A DNA stretch of 64,000 nucleotides, taken from NCBI GenBank assembly GCA_963773875.1, contig CAVZCV010000017.1, positions 1-64,000 of the forward strand, given 5' to 3'. Position numbers and translations under genes: made by a program. Each line of letters opens with the position of its first letter. The first letter of the stretch is position 1. Below the pieces are notes generated by a model. That model ran no database searches. It was not told the DNA's origin and worked only from the letters and a program-made list of their open reading frames with translations. Of the stretch, positions 53,908-64,000 are shown one piece after another. This DNA is from CAVTYH01 sp963773875. Lineage in GTDB: Bacteria; Planctomycetota; Planctomycetia; Pirellulales; JADZDJ01.

Positions 53908-54135
53908 TTCGCCGCGATTGTGCAAAGCGGCGGCAATGCTTACCCGTATTTGTTAGGCCCGAGCTATTACGGCGTGGTCGATGCTGCGAATTTCACGCAG
54001 TCGATCACGATCCCTGCCGACGCCGTCCAGTTCCAACCGGTGCCGGAGCCGTCGTCGCTGATTTTGTTGCTGCCGGGGGTGTGCGGTTGTGCGGCCGGTC
54101 GGTATAGCCGACAGTCGATTCGTATGTACACATAA
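53908..54135 (+). pseudogene. C-terminal fragment of a PEP-CTERM protein
   Basis: The open stretch reads FAAIVQSGGNAYPYLLGPSY and YGVVDAANFTQSITIPADAV. It ends with VPEPSSLILLLPGVCGCAAG followed by RYSRQSIRMYT: a Pro-Glu-Pro motif, hydrophobic segment and basic end, that is, an exosortase sorting tag. There is no signal peptide or start upstream, where repeat copy A lies. It is best read as the remaining 3' end of a surface-protein gene, cut off by the repeat region. Confidence 0.6.
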
Positions 54136-54155
54136 ATTTTCATAAATGTCGGCTT

Positions 54156-54206
54156 TGCCTAAAAACTCCGAATTGCCTAAAAACTCTTAATTCTGCCCAA
54201 AAACTC
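54156..54206. repeat. three short tandem copies
   Basis: TGCC(T/C)AAAAACTC occurs at 54156, 54174 and 54194, about 18-20 bases apart, directly after the PEP-CTERM fragment and before the small convergent gene. It may be debris from repeat slippage. Confidence 0.45.
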
Positions 54207-54209
54207 AGA

Positions 54210-54451
54210 TTAGCGCAAAATCATCCACAGAATGAAAAACTGAACCACGAATCCAAGGCCAGCCCCTACAGCAGTTCGCCGAAACGGATGTAGGATGCCG
54301 CCTCCGATCAGCGCACGGAAGCGCACCAGATCGCGCAGTACAGCCAGAATAGCCGCTCCGTTTGAGGACGACTCCATAGAACATACGCGATTCCCGCGCA
54401 ACCACAGATGATTCCAGCGGCGCTGACGAGCAGCCTCTTGCGATCTTTCAT
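54210..54451 (-). CDS. small membrane protein of unknown function, frameshifted
   Basis: The ATG at 54451 opens MKDRKRLLVSAAGIICGCAG and a first hydrophobic stretch, but the frame stops at a TGA near 54311. The adjacent frame reads AAILAVLRDLVRFRALIGGG and VGAGLGFVVQFFILWMILR to the TAA at 54210, so a roughly 80-residue protein with two helices is likely split by an indel. It is 21 bases downstream of the FTLKRLM-type gene, so co-transcribed. Confidence 0.45.
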
Positions 54452-54472
54452 GCCCGGCATTATAGCTCCACC

Positions 54473-54763
54473 CTACTTTTCGACAGGCGATTGGAACCAA
54501 AGCGCCACGGCAATTAGCACGAGCAATGTTGCCAGCAAGCCAAGCTTGGGATGCTTGAGCGGAACTCCAATAGCCACACCGACAGCGATGGCGGAACCAA
54601 TCCAGAGACACGAGCTCAAAGGCGCGGCAATACCCTCCCAAGTGCCCAGCGTGGCCGCCGCGGACTTTTTGTAGGCAATGCGACCGAGAAATGCCAACAT
54701 TCCGCAAGCGCTGGCCATGAGCGCAATGGCCACCATCAATCGTTTCAAAGTGAACTGAGCCAT
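54473..54763 (-). CDS. small multi-pass membrane protein (FTLKRLM-type)
   Basis: 96 residues from the ATG at 54763, beginning MAQFTLKRLMVAIALMASAC, an opening shared by many small planctomycete membrane proteins. Three hydrophobic segments follow (LMVAIALMASACGMLAFLG, LWIGSAIAVGVAIGV, GLLATLLVLIAVALWF). No function is known. It lies 15 bases after the stop of the secreted protein gene on the same strand. The frame is intact. Confidence 0.65.
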   Translation of the reverse strand: MAQFTLKRLMVAIALMASACGMLAFLGRIAYKKSAAATLGTWEGIAAPLSSCLWIGSAIAVGVAIGVPLKHPKLGLLATLLVLIAVALWFQSPVEK

Positions 54764-54778
54764 GCACCGGATTGTAGC

Positions 54779-55432
54779 CTAGCCGAATAGCGTTTGGCTT
54801 GATTGTCGAGCTTGTTGATTTCGCGAGCGAAAGCGAAAACCCTTGACTCTCAAAGCGCTGGTCGGACCGTTGCAAGGGATTACCGCGTTGAAAAATCGCG
54901 CCACTTCCTTCCAGACCGGCGGCGCGCCTTTAATGTCCTGGACATTTTGCTCAAGGATTAAAAGTTTTGAAGAGCGGCTCACCACAAACAGTCCATAGGG
55001 AGTGGACTTAACGGCTCCTCCGTTAGCTCCGGCCGTTTGATATCCCCGCTCCCGAAAACGGAGCCTGATTTGGTCCGCGTTCTCGACATACGTCGATGCT
55101 TCGATGGCGGTGATGTTTTCAGTCTTGCCGGCAAAGACGGCAATCACCATGCACTTCTCGAAATTGATTTCTGGCACGCCTGCAGGGTTATAAAAGTCGT
55201 CGTACTCTTTCTCAACAGGTCTGCCCGTGTGACGGAGCCAAAGATTGGTCCAATCTCTTCTCGAGGTGATAAGCTGATAACCCGGCCGATCGATTCGGCT
55301 GTCAGCTCCTGCGAGCGTGACGAGCGGCTTGTTGGCAATATCGTTTTGTGCAAAACATGTGGCCGAAAATCCAAGTGCCAAAGCACAGGTGCCAAGCCAG
55401 ATCAAGTTGCATAATGAGAATTGAAAACGCAT
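54779..55432 (-). CDS. secreted protein, possibly PrcB_C-like
   Basis: 217 residues from the ATG at 55432, chosen because a signal peptide follows (LCNLIWLGTCALALGFSATCFA). The region GVPEINFEKCMVIAVFAGKT, ASTYVENADQIRLRFRERGY and STPYGLFVVSRSSKLLI resembles the PrcB_C fold of protease-complex proteins, but the match is weak. It is followed by two small membrane protein genes and preceded by a VOC protein gene on the same strand. Function unknown. Confidence 0.5.
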   Translation of the reverse strand: MRFQFSLCNLIWLGTCALALGFSATCFAQNDIANKPLVTLAGADSRIDRPGYQLITSRRDWTNLWLRHTGRPVEKEYDDFYNPAGVPEINFEKCMVIAVFAGKTENITAIEASTYVENADQIRLRFRERGYQTAGANGGAVKSTPYGLFVVSRSSKLLILEQNVQDIKGAPPVWKEVARFFNAVIPCNGPTSALRVKGFRFRSRNQQARQSSQTLFG

Positions 55433-55501
55433 GCTTGAATCTCCATTTCCGTCCAGTGGTCCCATTGTAGCCAACCGAATAGGCCGCGAATCATCAAGCA
55501 T

Positions 55502-55888
55502 TTAGCCCGCATGTTCGCTGAAGGAGAGCAAATTGCCGTCGGGGTCTTTGAACCAGGCAACCTTGGTCGCGCTCGGAGCATTCCAAATTCCCAGCTCGTC
55601 TTGCTCCAGGAACGGGTACTTTTCAAATTTCACCCCTGACTTCGAGAGCCTGCCGACGGCTTCATGAATGTCGTTGATAGCCCAACCTAAGGCCGTGAAG
55701 GGTTGCGGCGTGAACTTTTCGACCTTCTGAATGCGCAGCATGGTGCCGCCGACGTCGAACGCCAGCGCGAATTGATCATCGCTCACCAGCTTCAACCCTA
55801 ATACATCGCCATAAAACTTCTTAGCCCGCTCCGGCTGGGCAGTCGCGAGAAAAGCAACGATTGCGAAATTCGATTGGTTTGTTGGCAT
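55502..55888 (-). CDS. VOC family (glyoxalase/bleomycin resistance-like) protein
   Basis: 128 residues from the ATG at 55888. The vicinal-oxygen-chelate fold is seen in FAIVAFLATAQPERAKKFYG, DVLGLKLVSDDQFALAFDVG, TALGWAINDIHEAVGRLSKS and the closing VAWFKDPDGNLLSFSEH. Glu at the end of the last strand and His or Glu residues in the pairs could bind metal. The family includes glyoxalases, dioxygenases and antibiotic-binding proteins; the substrate cannot be named. The frame is intact. Confidence 0.85.
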   Translation of the reverse strand: MPTNQSNFAIVAFLATAQPERAKKFYGDVLGLKLVSDDQFALAFDVGGTMLRIQKVEKFTPQPFTALGWAINDIHEAVGRLSKSGVKFEKYPFLEQDELGIWNAPSATKVAWFKDPDGNLLSFSEHAG

Positions 55889-56062
55889 TGGATTCTTCCT
55901 CAGGGCTGGCAGGGTTTAGTACGGCCATTGTAAGCGATCGCGGAGAGAATATTCTCGGCACCCTGAATGCGTGCCACTCCAACGACCGGGGTGGCATCCC
56001 GCGCACCGGGAGACCACATCGACGTCCAGCATCACTGCCGTGATTACGAGTGGATCCGGAGA

Positions 56063-56196
56063 CCCGGAGGGTCGGCAGGAAATAGGCCGGACCGTCAGGT
56101 CAGGTGGCTGTGACGTGAAATCGGCCTTAGGTCTGGAGGACCGGCACACTATCAGGCAGTACGTGAGCAAACGATTCTTGCCTGTCCTTCGGTCCC
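56063..56196. repeat. dispersed repeat, copy B
   Basis: Blocks CCCGGAGGGTCGGCAGGAAA, TTAGGTCTGGAGGACCGGCA (from 56127) and CCTGTCCTTCGGTCCC (56181-56196) match copy A at 53679-53827 in order and spacing, with about 20-25 percent differences by eye. Confidence 0.5.
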
Positions 56197-56311
56197 GCGG
56201 AGGCCTTTTCGCGATTTGCGAGCTGGCCCACGCGAACTAGGCCATTTCCTGGCGGACTTCTGGCCCTGGACCTTCGCCAAAATATATTTCCGCGTGGCCC
56301 CAAAAAGGCTC

Positions 56312-56340
56312 TTGACTTCGAGCCATGTGTACACTACTAT
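56312..56340 (+). promoter_or_regulatory. possible promoter
   Basis: TTGACT (56312-56317), a 17-base spacer and TACTAT (56335-56340). It reads into a stretch without genes and ahead of the hairpin at 56621-56646, so it could drive a small RNA. Confidence 0.45.
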
Positions 56341-56620
56341 TCTTCTGTCGGAGAGTATGGGCTCCGTGACTCGGTCTTTGGCAATTTGATTAACGCAAAA
56401 GTGTCTAGGTGTCTTTGGGCCTGGGTGTCTGGCGGTCTGCGCTGGGCGGCCCGATTGTGCGGAATCTCGCTGGAGGAGGCGACTCCCGTCGCCGATGCAT
56501 TGGTTTTTGTGCCGGGTGGCCCGGTCAAACTGTCCGGGCGACGCAGCCGCAAGAGGCATTCGAGAAAACGTGGAACGATCGGTTAGGGAACGATTTGCGA
56601 GCGCTCTTGTCGCTGCGCAA

Positions 56621-56646
56621 CCCCGACACGCGGTGCTTTGTCGGGG
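56621..56646. repeat. 8-bp hairpin in the gene-poor region
   Basis: CCCCGACA (56621-56628), a ten-base loop and TGTCGGGG (56639-56646). No T run follows. It could be the 3' structure of a transcript starting near 56347. Confidence 0.4.
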
Positions 56647-56727
56647 GCACCCGCTGGGGCGGAAGGAAAGCCAATACCTGGACACCCAGGCACTGGCTGC
56701 CGTAGGTGTGAAATAACCTGTTCAACT

Positions 56728-56747
56728 CGCTCGAGAATTCTCGAGCG
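56728..56747. repeat. perfect 20-bp palindrome
   Basis: CGCTCGAGAATTCTCGAGCG is its own reverse complement and is followed by TTTT. It could be a short terminator or the operator of a dimeric repressor. Confidence 0.55.
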
Positions 56748-57184
56748 TTTTGGGGGCCAATAGCGGAGAGTGAAATAACTGTGAAATTACTCGGCGCGAA
56801 ATTGGCAAAAACGACTACACAGGTTGAAAAACGGACTGGAGTTACTTCACTCTGAAACGCGAATTGGGGATTCGGCCTATGCGAGCCGCGATTTTCTCGA
56901 GGAATTTTGCGCTCCAGGCTGTCGGAGTTTCACCGCGTTTTCGAGCGATCGCATTCGGAACGGGAATTCGCGACGTTTTTTGAAAATCGCGAACGAAGCC
57001 AGCGAAATAACGCCCTGCGGCGAGATGCAGATTTTCTTCGCAAAATGCGGATGGAGATACTTGCCGACCGGATGTTCATCAGCCACACTGGGGGTCCGAA
57101 AAAATGCTAACACTCGCGAGGGGGTCGGAGGACTCACCGCGAAAGCATGAAAATCGATCATGTTCAATTTCAGGGGCAGACAAC

Positions 57185-60100
57185 ATGACCAGGACCCAGC
57201 GTTCCGCGCGCCGCGCGAGCATTAAATCTCACTCCTTCCATTTTGTCCGATGTATTCCAGAGTTGTTGTTTTCAGATCGTCCGAGACGGCTGAAGAAAGT
57301 CAGACCTCGGCGCGCCAACCTTCGAAGCCGCTCAATTCTTCGAGACCGGATTGAACTTCTTGAGTCCCGTACGCTTCTGTCGGGCATCGCGCTTTTCGAT
57401 GGAACGGTGTACAGCCAGAATTTCAGTAACTTGCCAGCTTCCGGGAGCGTCAGTGGGATATCTGGCAAGGGACCGTTTGATCTGACGGCGTCACCTTTTA
57501 ATTTCTCAACGCCCAGCATGGATGGTTGGGCGGTACAGCAACTCGGTAGTGGCGCAAATGTGATTTTTTCAGCGAGTGCCGGAACTGGGACGACCGGTTC
57601 ATTTTATAGCTACGGGACAGGAACCAATACCGATCGAGCGCTTGGATTCCTTGCATCTGGCACGTATCAAGGGCGCGCTGGAATTGTTATTACAAACAAC
57701 ACATTAACGACGTACACAAGCATTACCATTGCTTTCACAACAGAGGAATGGCGGAAGGGAGATGGGAATCTTGCGGCCGGCAGCAGATTAGTTTTCCAGT
57801 ATTCTCTTGGAGCCAGTGCCATTAACGATGGGACGGCGACCTTCACCGCAACTCCCAAACTGGATGCCGTCAGTCCGATCGTCAGCAGCACGAGTGCTGG
57901 ATCTGTCGATGGAAATGCAAATGGGGATTTCGTTAAAGTTAATGGCACCATTTCCGGCATTTCCTGGGCACCGGGGCAGAATCTTGTACTTCGATGGTCG
58001 GATTCGGACGACGGCGGCTCCGACGACGGGCTCGCAATCGACGACGTAGAAATTACTGCCACGCCTTCGGACGTTAGCACAGCATATGTTAACAGCGCGT
58101 GGTCGACGTTAGCCCCGGGCGACGTTATAGCTGATGCAGATAATGCAACTGCCGGAAATCAATCTGCCACATTCGGAGTGAATGCATTCACCACAATTCA
58201 AACCGCACTGGATGTGATTGCAAGCTCGGGCAACGTCATCGTCAATTCGGGAACGAGTGGAAATTACGCCGAGGCGATTACGCTGTCAAATGGCAAATCA
58301 CTGCAATTGGCGGGCAATGTAACCATTAACTCGTTGTCGAGCAGTGATCCGACGAGTGCAATCAACCTTGCGAGCTTCAAGCTTATATTCGGCGATGCAA
58401 CGGCGCTAACGGAATACGACGGCAGGTTCACGGGCAATTCTTCAGCCAGCCTGGTGAAACAAGGAATTGGCACGTTTGTAATTGGCGCGGCCAATGCTCC
58501 CAGTTCTGGTAACTATTCACTGGTTGTGAATGCCGGAACGATCAAGCTGGGGGCGTCCGAAGTAATTGCGGATGGATCAACTGTCGCGATTGATGCAGGT
58601 GCAGTGTTAGATCTAAATGGCCATGACGAAACAATTTCAGTACTCGGTGGGGTCAACACAGCAACAGGATTTGTGCTGAACAGTGCAGTGAGCACCACCG
58701 CAACATTATTTGAGACCTCGACCGCGGCTAGCGGCGACTTTCACGGAACGATTCAAGACAATGGCGGATCCGGCGGCAGTATAGCTTTGAGTTGTTGGAT
58801 CAGGCACGACGCAGACGCTGTCCGGTGTAAACACCTTTTCCGGGATCACGACGATCAAAGGTGGCACACTCGCCCTGAGTAGCACTGGAAGCCTAAATTC
58901 GTCAAGCGCAATTCATATTGACGGTGGCACGTTAAGCCTCGGCGCGAACGACCAGCTCAACGATGGAGCGGCAGTCTCAATTGGCACGAGCACAACATCC
59001 GGAACGTTGGCCATAAGCACCTTTTCGGATAGCGTCGCGGCGGTAACGCTAGTCAATGGCTCGATTACCGGTATAGGCACGTTGACAGGTTCGAGCTTCA
59101 ACATTCAAGAAGGCACCATCAATTGCGCCTTGGCCGGATCGCTTGCGGCACTCACCAAGAATCAGTCAATAGTGTCTGGTGGAACGAATACCGTCACACT
59201 GACTGGCAACAGCAATTACGGCGGCACGACGACGATTAATCAAGGTACGATCCAGATCACGAGTTCTTCTGCATTGGCCAGCACCTCGGTCACCGTGAAG
59301 AACTCGAGTACGTTACTGCTCAACGGAGTTAGCTTCACCAACGCTCTGACGCTGAACGATAATGCAACGCTGATTGGCACCGGCGGTGCTTTTACGAATT
59401 TTTCCAAAACTGGGTCTCCAGCGATTGGCGCCGGGGCCTCGGTCACAATCGCTACTTCGGTCGCGTCGGACAAGTTTTCAATTACATCAGCAATTACCGG
59501 TGGAAATGCCGCATCGGTTATCAATGTACAGGGGCCGGGCAGTATCAATATTGCGGCCGGGTCAACGGCGAGCACGAGTTTCGCCGGTTCATGGATTCTG
59601 AATTCCACGGGCACACTTCAATTATCGAATGCAAATGCATTAGGCAATCCTGGTACGAACAATCAGCGACCAATCACACTGATCAGCGGCACTCTCGAGT
59701 TGCGAGCAAACTCGGACGCCACGTTCTCGCAAGCGACGACGATCGCTGGGAATGTCACCATCCTAGCTAGCCGAACCTCTAATGGAGCCTCGGTCACCCA
59801 CAGCCTCGGCACGCTGAAAGTCGACGACGGTCTCGCGGCACTAAACGCGCTGTCGCTCACCATAAGCCACGGGAATTCCTTTTCGGCCAACAACACGGGT
59901 TCTGTGCTATTCGGGGCGACGACACTCACCGACAATTTGACTTTGGCGCTCAACAACACGAACGGCACAGCCATTGGCGTAAACACACTGGGCAGCCTCA
60001 ACGATGGGGGATCGGTCGCCAAGACGCTGACCAAAAGCGGTGCAGCCACGCTAACACTGCCGACCGCGGCGTCCAGCCTGATTACAGGCACGGCGGTGAA

Positions 60101-63100
60101 CATCGCGTGGGGCGCGCTCAACGCAAACAATGCAGCTTCGCTTGGCTCGGGCGCAAATGTTACTCTTTCCACCGGCGCAACGTTTAATGTGAACGCAAGC
60201 CAGGCCATCTCGGCATTGAATAGCGCGTCGCCAGCTGATACTGGGGCGGTCGTGCTGGGCGCGAATACGTTAACCGTCGGGAATTCGAGCGGAATTGCCG
60301 GCGCCTTTCGCGGGGTCATCGGCAATGCAACCAGTGGATCACTCACAAAGATCGGCACGAACGACCAAAGCCTCGCCGGAGCAAACTTATACACGGGCCC
60401 AACAACCATCAGCGGTGGCCGCTTGCTCGTAGACGGCTCCCTCGCGGCAGCCAGTGCGGTGACCGTACAAACAGGCGGTATCCTCGGTGGGGTCGGCAGT
60501 GTGCCTGGTGCAGTCAGCGTATTGGCGACAGCAGCAATTGACCCGGGCGATGTAACGGTTGGCGTACCAATGCCGGGTAAATTGACGCTAGGTAGCGTAA
60601 CATTTGCAGACAACTCATTTCTTACGGCGCAAATCAACGGCCAGGCGCTGGCAGGTTCAGATTTTGACCAACTTATTGTCACCGGTACTGCCACGATTAA
60701 TGCCGGTGCAATTCTCGGGATCACAAATGACAGCGGCTATTCACCAACGCCGGGCGACAGCATTCCCGTTCTAACCGCGGGTGCGTTAATCACCAGTGGT
60801 GCAGGCAATGCGCCATTTAGCTACGCGCTTACAGCAAAGTTCAGGCCGCAATACATCGGCGGCACATTGAACTTGTTGGAGAATCGTCTTCCGATTGCCG
60901 AAGCCGGCGGTCCATATAGCGTGAATTTGGGGGATGGCACATCGTTCGATGGATCTGCGTCGACGGATCCCGATTCGTCACTGGGCGATGCAATCGTGAC
61001 GTACAGCTGGGACTTGAACGATGACAACGTCTTCGGCGACGCCACGGGATCGCAGCCAAGCATCACCGCAGGATTGTTGACCTCACTCGGTGCCGGTGTT
61101 CACACGATTCAGCTGCAGGTGTCCGATTCAACCGGCGACTCGTCAATTGATACCGCAGTGCTGACGATCTACGACAATCGGCCAACAGCAGTCCAGGTCG
61201 TGACCCCTAATCCAGGATCTCCCAATCAGCCGGTCTTGTTCGACGCCAGCGGCTCCACGCATGGTCGACCGGATCGCAACATTGTGCAATTCACCTGGGA
61301 TTTCGGCGACGGGAATGCTTACACGGAAACCGCCGCAAATGCCCCGGACGGTTCGTACGACGGCGAGACCACGCACAGCTATCCTCTGTTCGGCAGCTAC
61401 AACGCGCAACTTACCGTGACGGACAATAATGTTCCGGCCCAGACCGATTCAACTTTTGCGCTTGTTTCCATAGCGATCGTCGATCAGCCGCCGATTTCCA
61501 ATCCCGGCGGGCCGTACTCTCTGCAATTGGGGAGTGGCATCACACTGGACGGGACCGCGTCGAGCGATCCGGATGCAGGAGTTGGCGATGAGATCGTGTC
61601 GTACGAATGGGACATCGACGGCAACGGATCATTTACGGATTCCATCGACGTTTTTGGAGCGCAACCGGATGTTTCTGCTTCGACAATTAGTGTGCTTGGG
61701 GCAGGCTCTCACACCATCACGCTCCGTGTGACGGATGCCCTCGGTAGTTCATCGTCGGCTTCCACAACCTTAGAAGTGACTGCGTTGAATACCGCTCCGA
61801 CGGTTTCGCTGTTAGGCCCGGACATTGCCACCGAGGGACAGGCCGCACATTACAGCTTTACCACTTTGGATCCGGACGCCGGCGATACGTTTTCGGTTGT
61901 AGCAATTACCGCCGGCACGCTGGGGACAATTTCAAACCTGCAATTCTCCTCGCTCACGGGCGCCGGTAGCTTTGACGTCACATTTAGCGATGGTCTAACG
62001 GGTAGCACGGTTGGCATTCAAATTAAGGATTCAGCCAATGCTGTCAGCAATGTAGATTCGATCGGCGTGACGGTCACTGATCAGCCGCAAACGCGCACGA
62101 TTACCGCGGCTGGCATAGCCGATTGGGGACTGAACTACTCGTTCGGCGTCCATACCAGTGATCCCGGCGACGACACAGTTTCACACTTCACCATCGATTG
62201 GGGCGACGGTGTTCTCGATACAAATGTGGCGGCTGGGGCGCGATTGTTTCAGAGCGGAACGTATCAAAGTGATACATCTTTCTCGCACAACTACAATACG
62301 CTCGGGCTAAAACACGTTACTATCACAGCGTTTGACGACGATGGCGAGTACTCCGATACGTTCGACGTGACGGTCATTAATAACGCGCCGGCTGCGAATG
62401 CGGGTACAGGATATAGCATTAGCGAAGGGGCCGATCTTCATCTGAACGGTGGTGCATCTACGGATCCCAACTCTACCGCGGGGGATTCGATCCAATCGTA
62501 CCAATGGGCTATCGCCGGGCCGAGCGGAACGGCAACTGCAATTGGAGTTGCACCCACTGTTTCGTGGGCAATCCTGCAATCGATCGGCATAATTGATGAC
62601 GGCGAGTTTGACGATGCAATTTCTCTTACGGTGTCCGATTCAATTGGCGCTCTATCAACCGCGACCGCAGACTTGTCCATAACAAACACCTCGCCGGCGC
62701 GAATACTGTCTGCCGCAAATACTGCCGATTGGGGACTAAGCTACTCCTTCGGTCTCGGCACAACTGATCCGGGCGATGACGGCGTATTTAAAGTAGTCGC
62801 AAACTGGGGAGATGGCTCATCCGACGACGTCGTTTTTCCAAATGCACCTCGGTCACTCGTCGACGGCAACTGGCAGACCGATTTCTCGCTCAATCACACA
62901 TATTCAACATTGAGTTTAAAGCATGTCACCTTGACTACGTTCGATGAAGACGGCAGCTATGCCAACGCTTTCGACATCACGGTCGTCAACACGCCACCTG
63001 TCGCGAACGCGGGCTATACCCAACCAATGTTCGAAGGTGATTCTCTGTCTCTAGACGGAACGGCTTCGTTTGATTCCAACAGTGCAGCCGGCGACAACAT

Positions 63101-64000
63101 TCAATCATACCAATGGATAATCTCGGGACCAGCAGGCACTGTGAATGCAACCGGTTCGATGGCATCTATCAACTGGGAAACACTGCGGTCAATCGGAATT
63201 GATGACAATGGCCACTATCCGGCAGCCATCCAATTGACCGTCACGGATACACAAGGAGCACAAGCTACTGCTACTGCCGATCTAGCCGTGGACAATGTCG
63301 CTCCAACGGTGGCAATCGAACAAAACGCAGTTTACGCCGATCTTGGTAGTGTGTACGGGGCCGTCGTTCATGCAAGCGATGTTGGGAACGACATCGTCGA
63401 TCATGTGTTGGTCGATTGGGGCGATGGTTCGGCCATAGAAGCGTTCATGAGTGCAGCCCGTACATTCGACGGTGCTGCGCACGTCTGGGACGTCAGCACT
63501 GCAATAGCTCATACATATTCAACCTTTGGCTCGAAGCACGTTGTTGTTACCGCATTTGATGACGATGGATCGTATCAGACTTCATTCGACGTATCGGTCG
63601 TCGATAATTCCCCGCACGCTTCTCAAACGTCAGCGCCTCAGCCGGTTTTGGTTGGCGAACCCATAACTTTCGATGCTAGCGATTCATCGCAAGGTCGTCC
63701 CGATCGAAGCATCGTTGAGTACCATTGGGACTTTGGAGATGGGAGTTCCTATGCGGAATCTGCAAGCAGTCACTCCGATGGAACTTTTGACGGCAAAACA
63801 ACGCACATTTACCCGGTGGGTGGCAGCTATTCGGTTGTGCTAACCGTGACTGACAATAATTTACCGGCTAAATCTGACTCTACGACAACGACGGTGACGG
63901 TGAACACGCGACCCATTGCAGCAATTGTGGGCGGCGACCGGACGATCAATGTCGGAAACAATTTAATTCTTGATGCCAGCGGATCCTTTGACCCGGACGG
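57185..64000 (+). CDS. giant surface protein: LEPR-XLL, beta-strand repeats and multiple PKD domains, partial, one frameshift
   Basis: Start at the ATG at 57185 with AGGGGCAG upstream. The N-terminal LLESRTLLSG is the LEPR-XLL-type export motif. A jelly-roll-like stretch (YSQNFSNLPASGSVSGISGK) is followed by autotransporter-associated beta-strand repeats (TTIKGGTLALSSTGSL, TLTKSGAATLTL, GPTTISGGRLLVDGSLAA) to about 60880. From there a chain of PKD and related Ig-like domains runs on: EAGGPYSVNLGDGTSFDGSA, WDFGDGNAYTETA, GPYSLQLGSGITLDGTASS. Modules with DWGDG or NWGDG and HVTITAFDDDGEYSDTFDV recur every 600 bases or so. The frame changes once near 58790 (ALS joins VVGSGTTQTLSGVNTFSG). One frame then stays open to the window end, giving more than 2,270 residues. 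Probably an adhesin or matrix protein; its C-terminal anchor lies outside. Confidence 0.88.

Larger units (their letters stand above)
55889..57184. other. gene-poor region with repeats, promoter and hairpins
   Basis: No frame in these 1.3 kb looks like protein. It contains repeat copy B (56063-56196), a promoter-like pair (56312-56340), a hairpin (56621-56646), a 20-bp perfect palindrome (56728-56747) and an inverted pair AGAGTGAAATAACT (56767-56780) / AGTTACTTCACTCT (56840-56853). The last part is the upstream region of the giant gene. Confidence 0.5.

Noticed and set aside
59663..60724. Open frame of 353 codons on the minus strand
   Set aside because: It is the shadow of the repetitive surface protein: the composition mirrors Gly/Thr/Asn-rich repeats read backwards, with no recognisable domain.

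Overview
The window looks like a chromosomal segment of a planctomycete, probably Pirellulales-like. The signs are a DUF1559 pseudopilin followed by a small lipoprotein with a carboxypeptidase-regulatory-like fold, two exported proteins with the N-terminal LEPR-XLL-type motif, PEP-CTERM proteins with autotransporter-type beta-strand repeats, an ECF sigma factor followed by a FecR/LamG protein, DUF4139, small membrane proteins beginning like FTIRDLLWL or FTLKRLM, and a REP-associated transposase. Lineage is inferred from gene content only.

Layout. 1-3.2 kb: broken or frameshifted secreted and membrane proteins. 3.2-7.3 kb: two transposase loci, a RAYT and an IS4-family remnant, both bracketed by the same inverted GTGTCAGGAA motif, with an ammonium transporter between them. 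7.4-14.7 kb: an ion and stress cluster with an eRF1-like protein, an MgtA-type Mg2+ ATPase, a PacL/SERCA-type ATPase and a tandem universal stress protein. 15.0-18.3 kb: a DUF885 hydrolase, a putative zinc protease and a membrane protein. 18.6-26.8 kb: two very large exported proteins. 26.8-30.2 kb (minus strand): the LutABC lactate oxidation system with a DUF4160/DUF2442 pair inside it. 30.2-33.9 kb (minus): a tightly overlapping three-gene operon of secreted proteins. 34.1-38.2 kb: an ECF sigma / FecR-LamG locus and downstream genes. 38.3-43.7 kb (minus): an MFS sugar transporter, a GH3 beta-glucosidase and a TolB-like propeller, plausibly a sugar uptake and hydrolysis unit. 43.9-49.8 kb: mnmG, an unusual HTH-receiver regulator with its own promoter and terminator, a histidine kinase, and a DUF1559/lipoprotein pair. 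49.8-55.9 kb: glutathione peroxidase, a Cys/Met-metabolism PLP enzyme, an orphan DNA methyltransferase, a sugar isomerase and small proteins. 55.9-57.2 kb: a gene-poor stretch rich in repeats and hairpins. 57.2-64 kb: the 5' part of a giant LEPR-XLL, beta-strand-repeat and PKD protein that runs off the window.

Nearly half of the recognisable genes, including conserved mnmG, are interrupted by single frame changes. Most fall in short G or C runs or GC repeats, and both flanks still read as intact conserved protein. I read this mainly as uncorrected indel errors in the assembly, not gene decay, and annotate these genes over their whole span with the approximate break points. True decay is likely only for the IS4 transposase and the two PEP-CTERM-type fragments. 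No tRNA, rRNA or CRISPR array was found.
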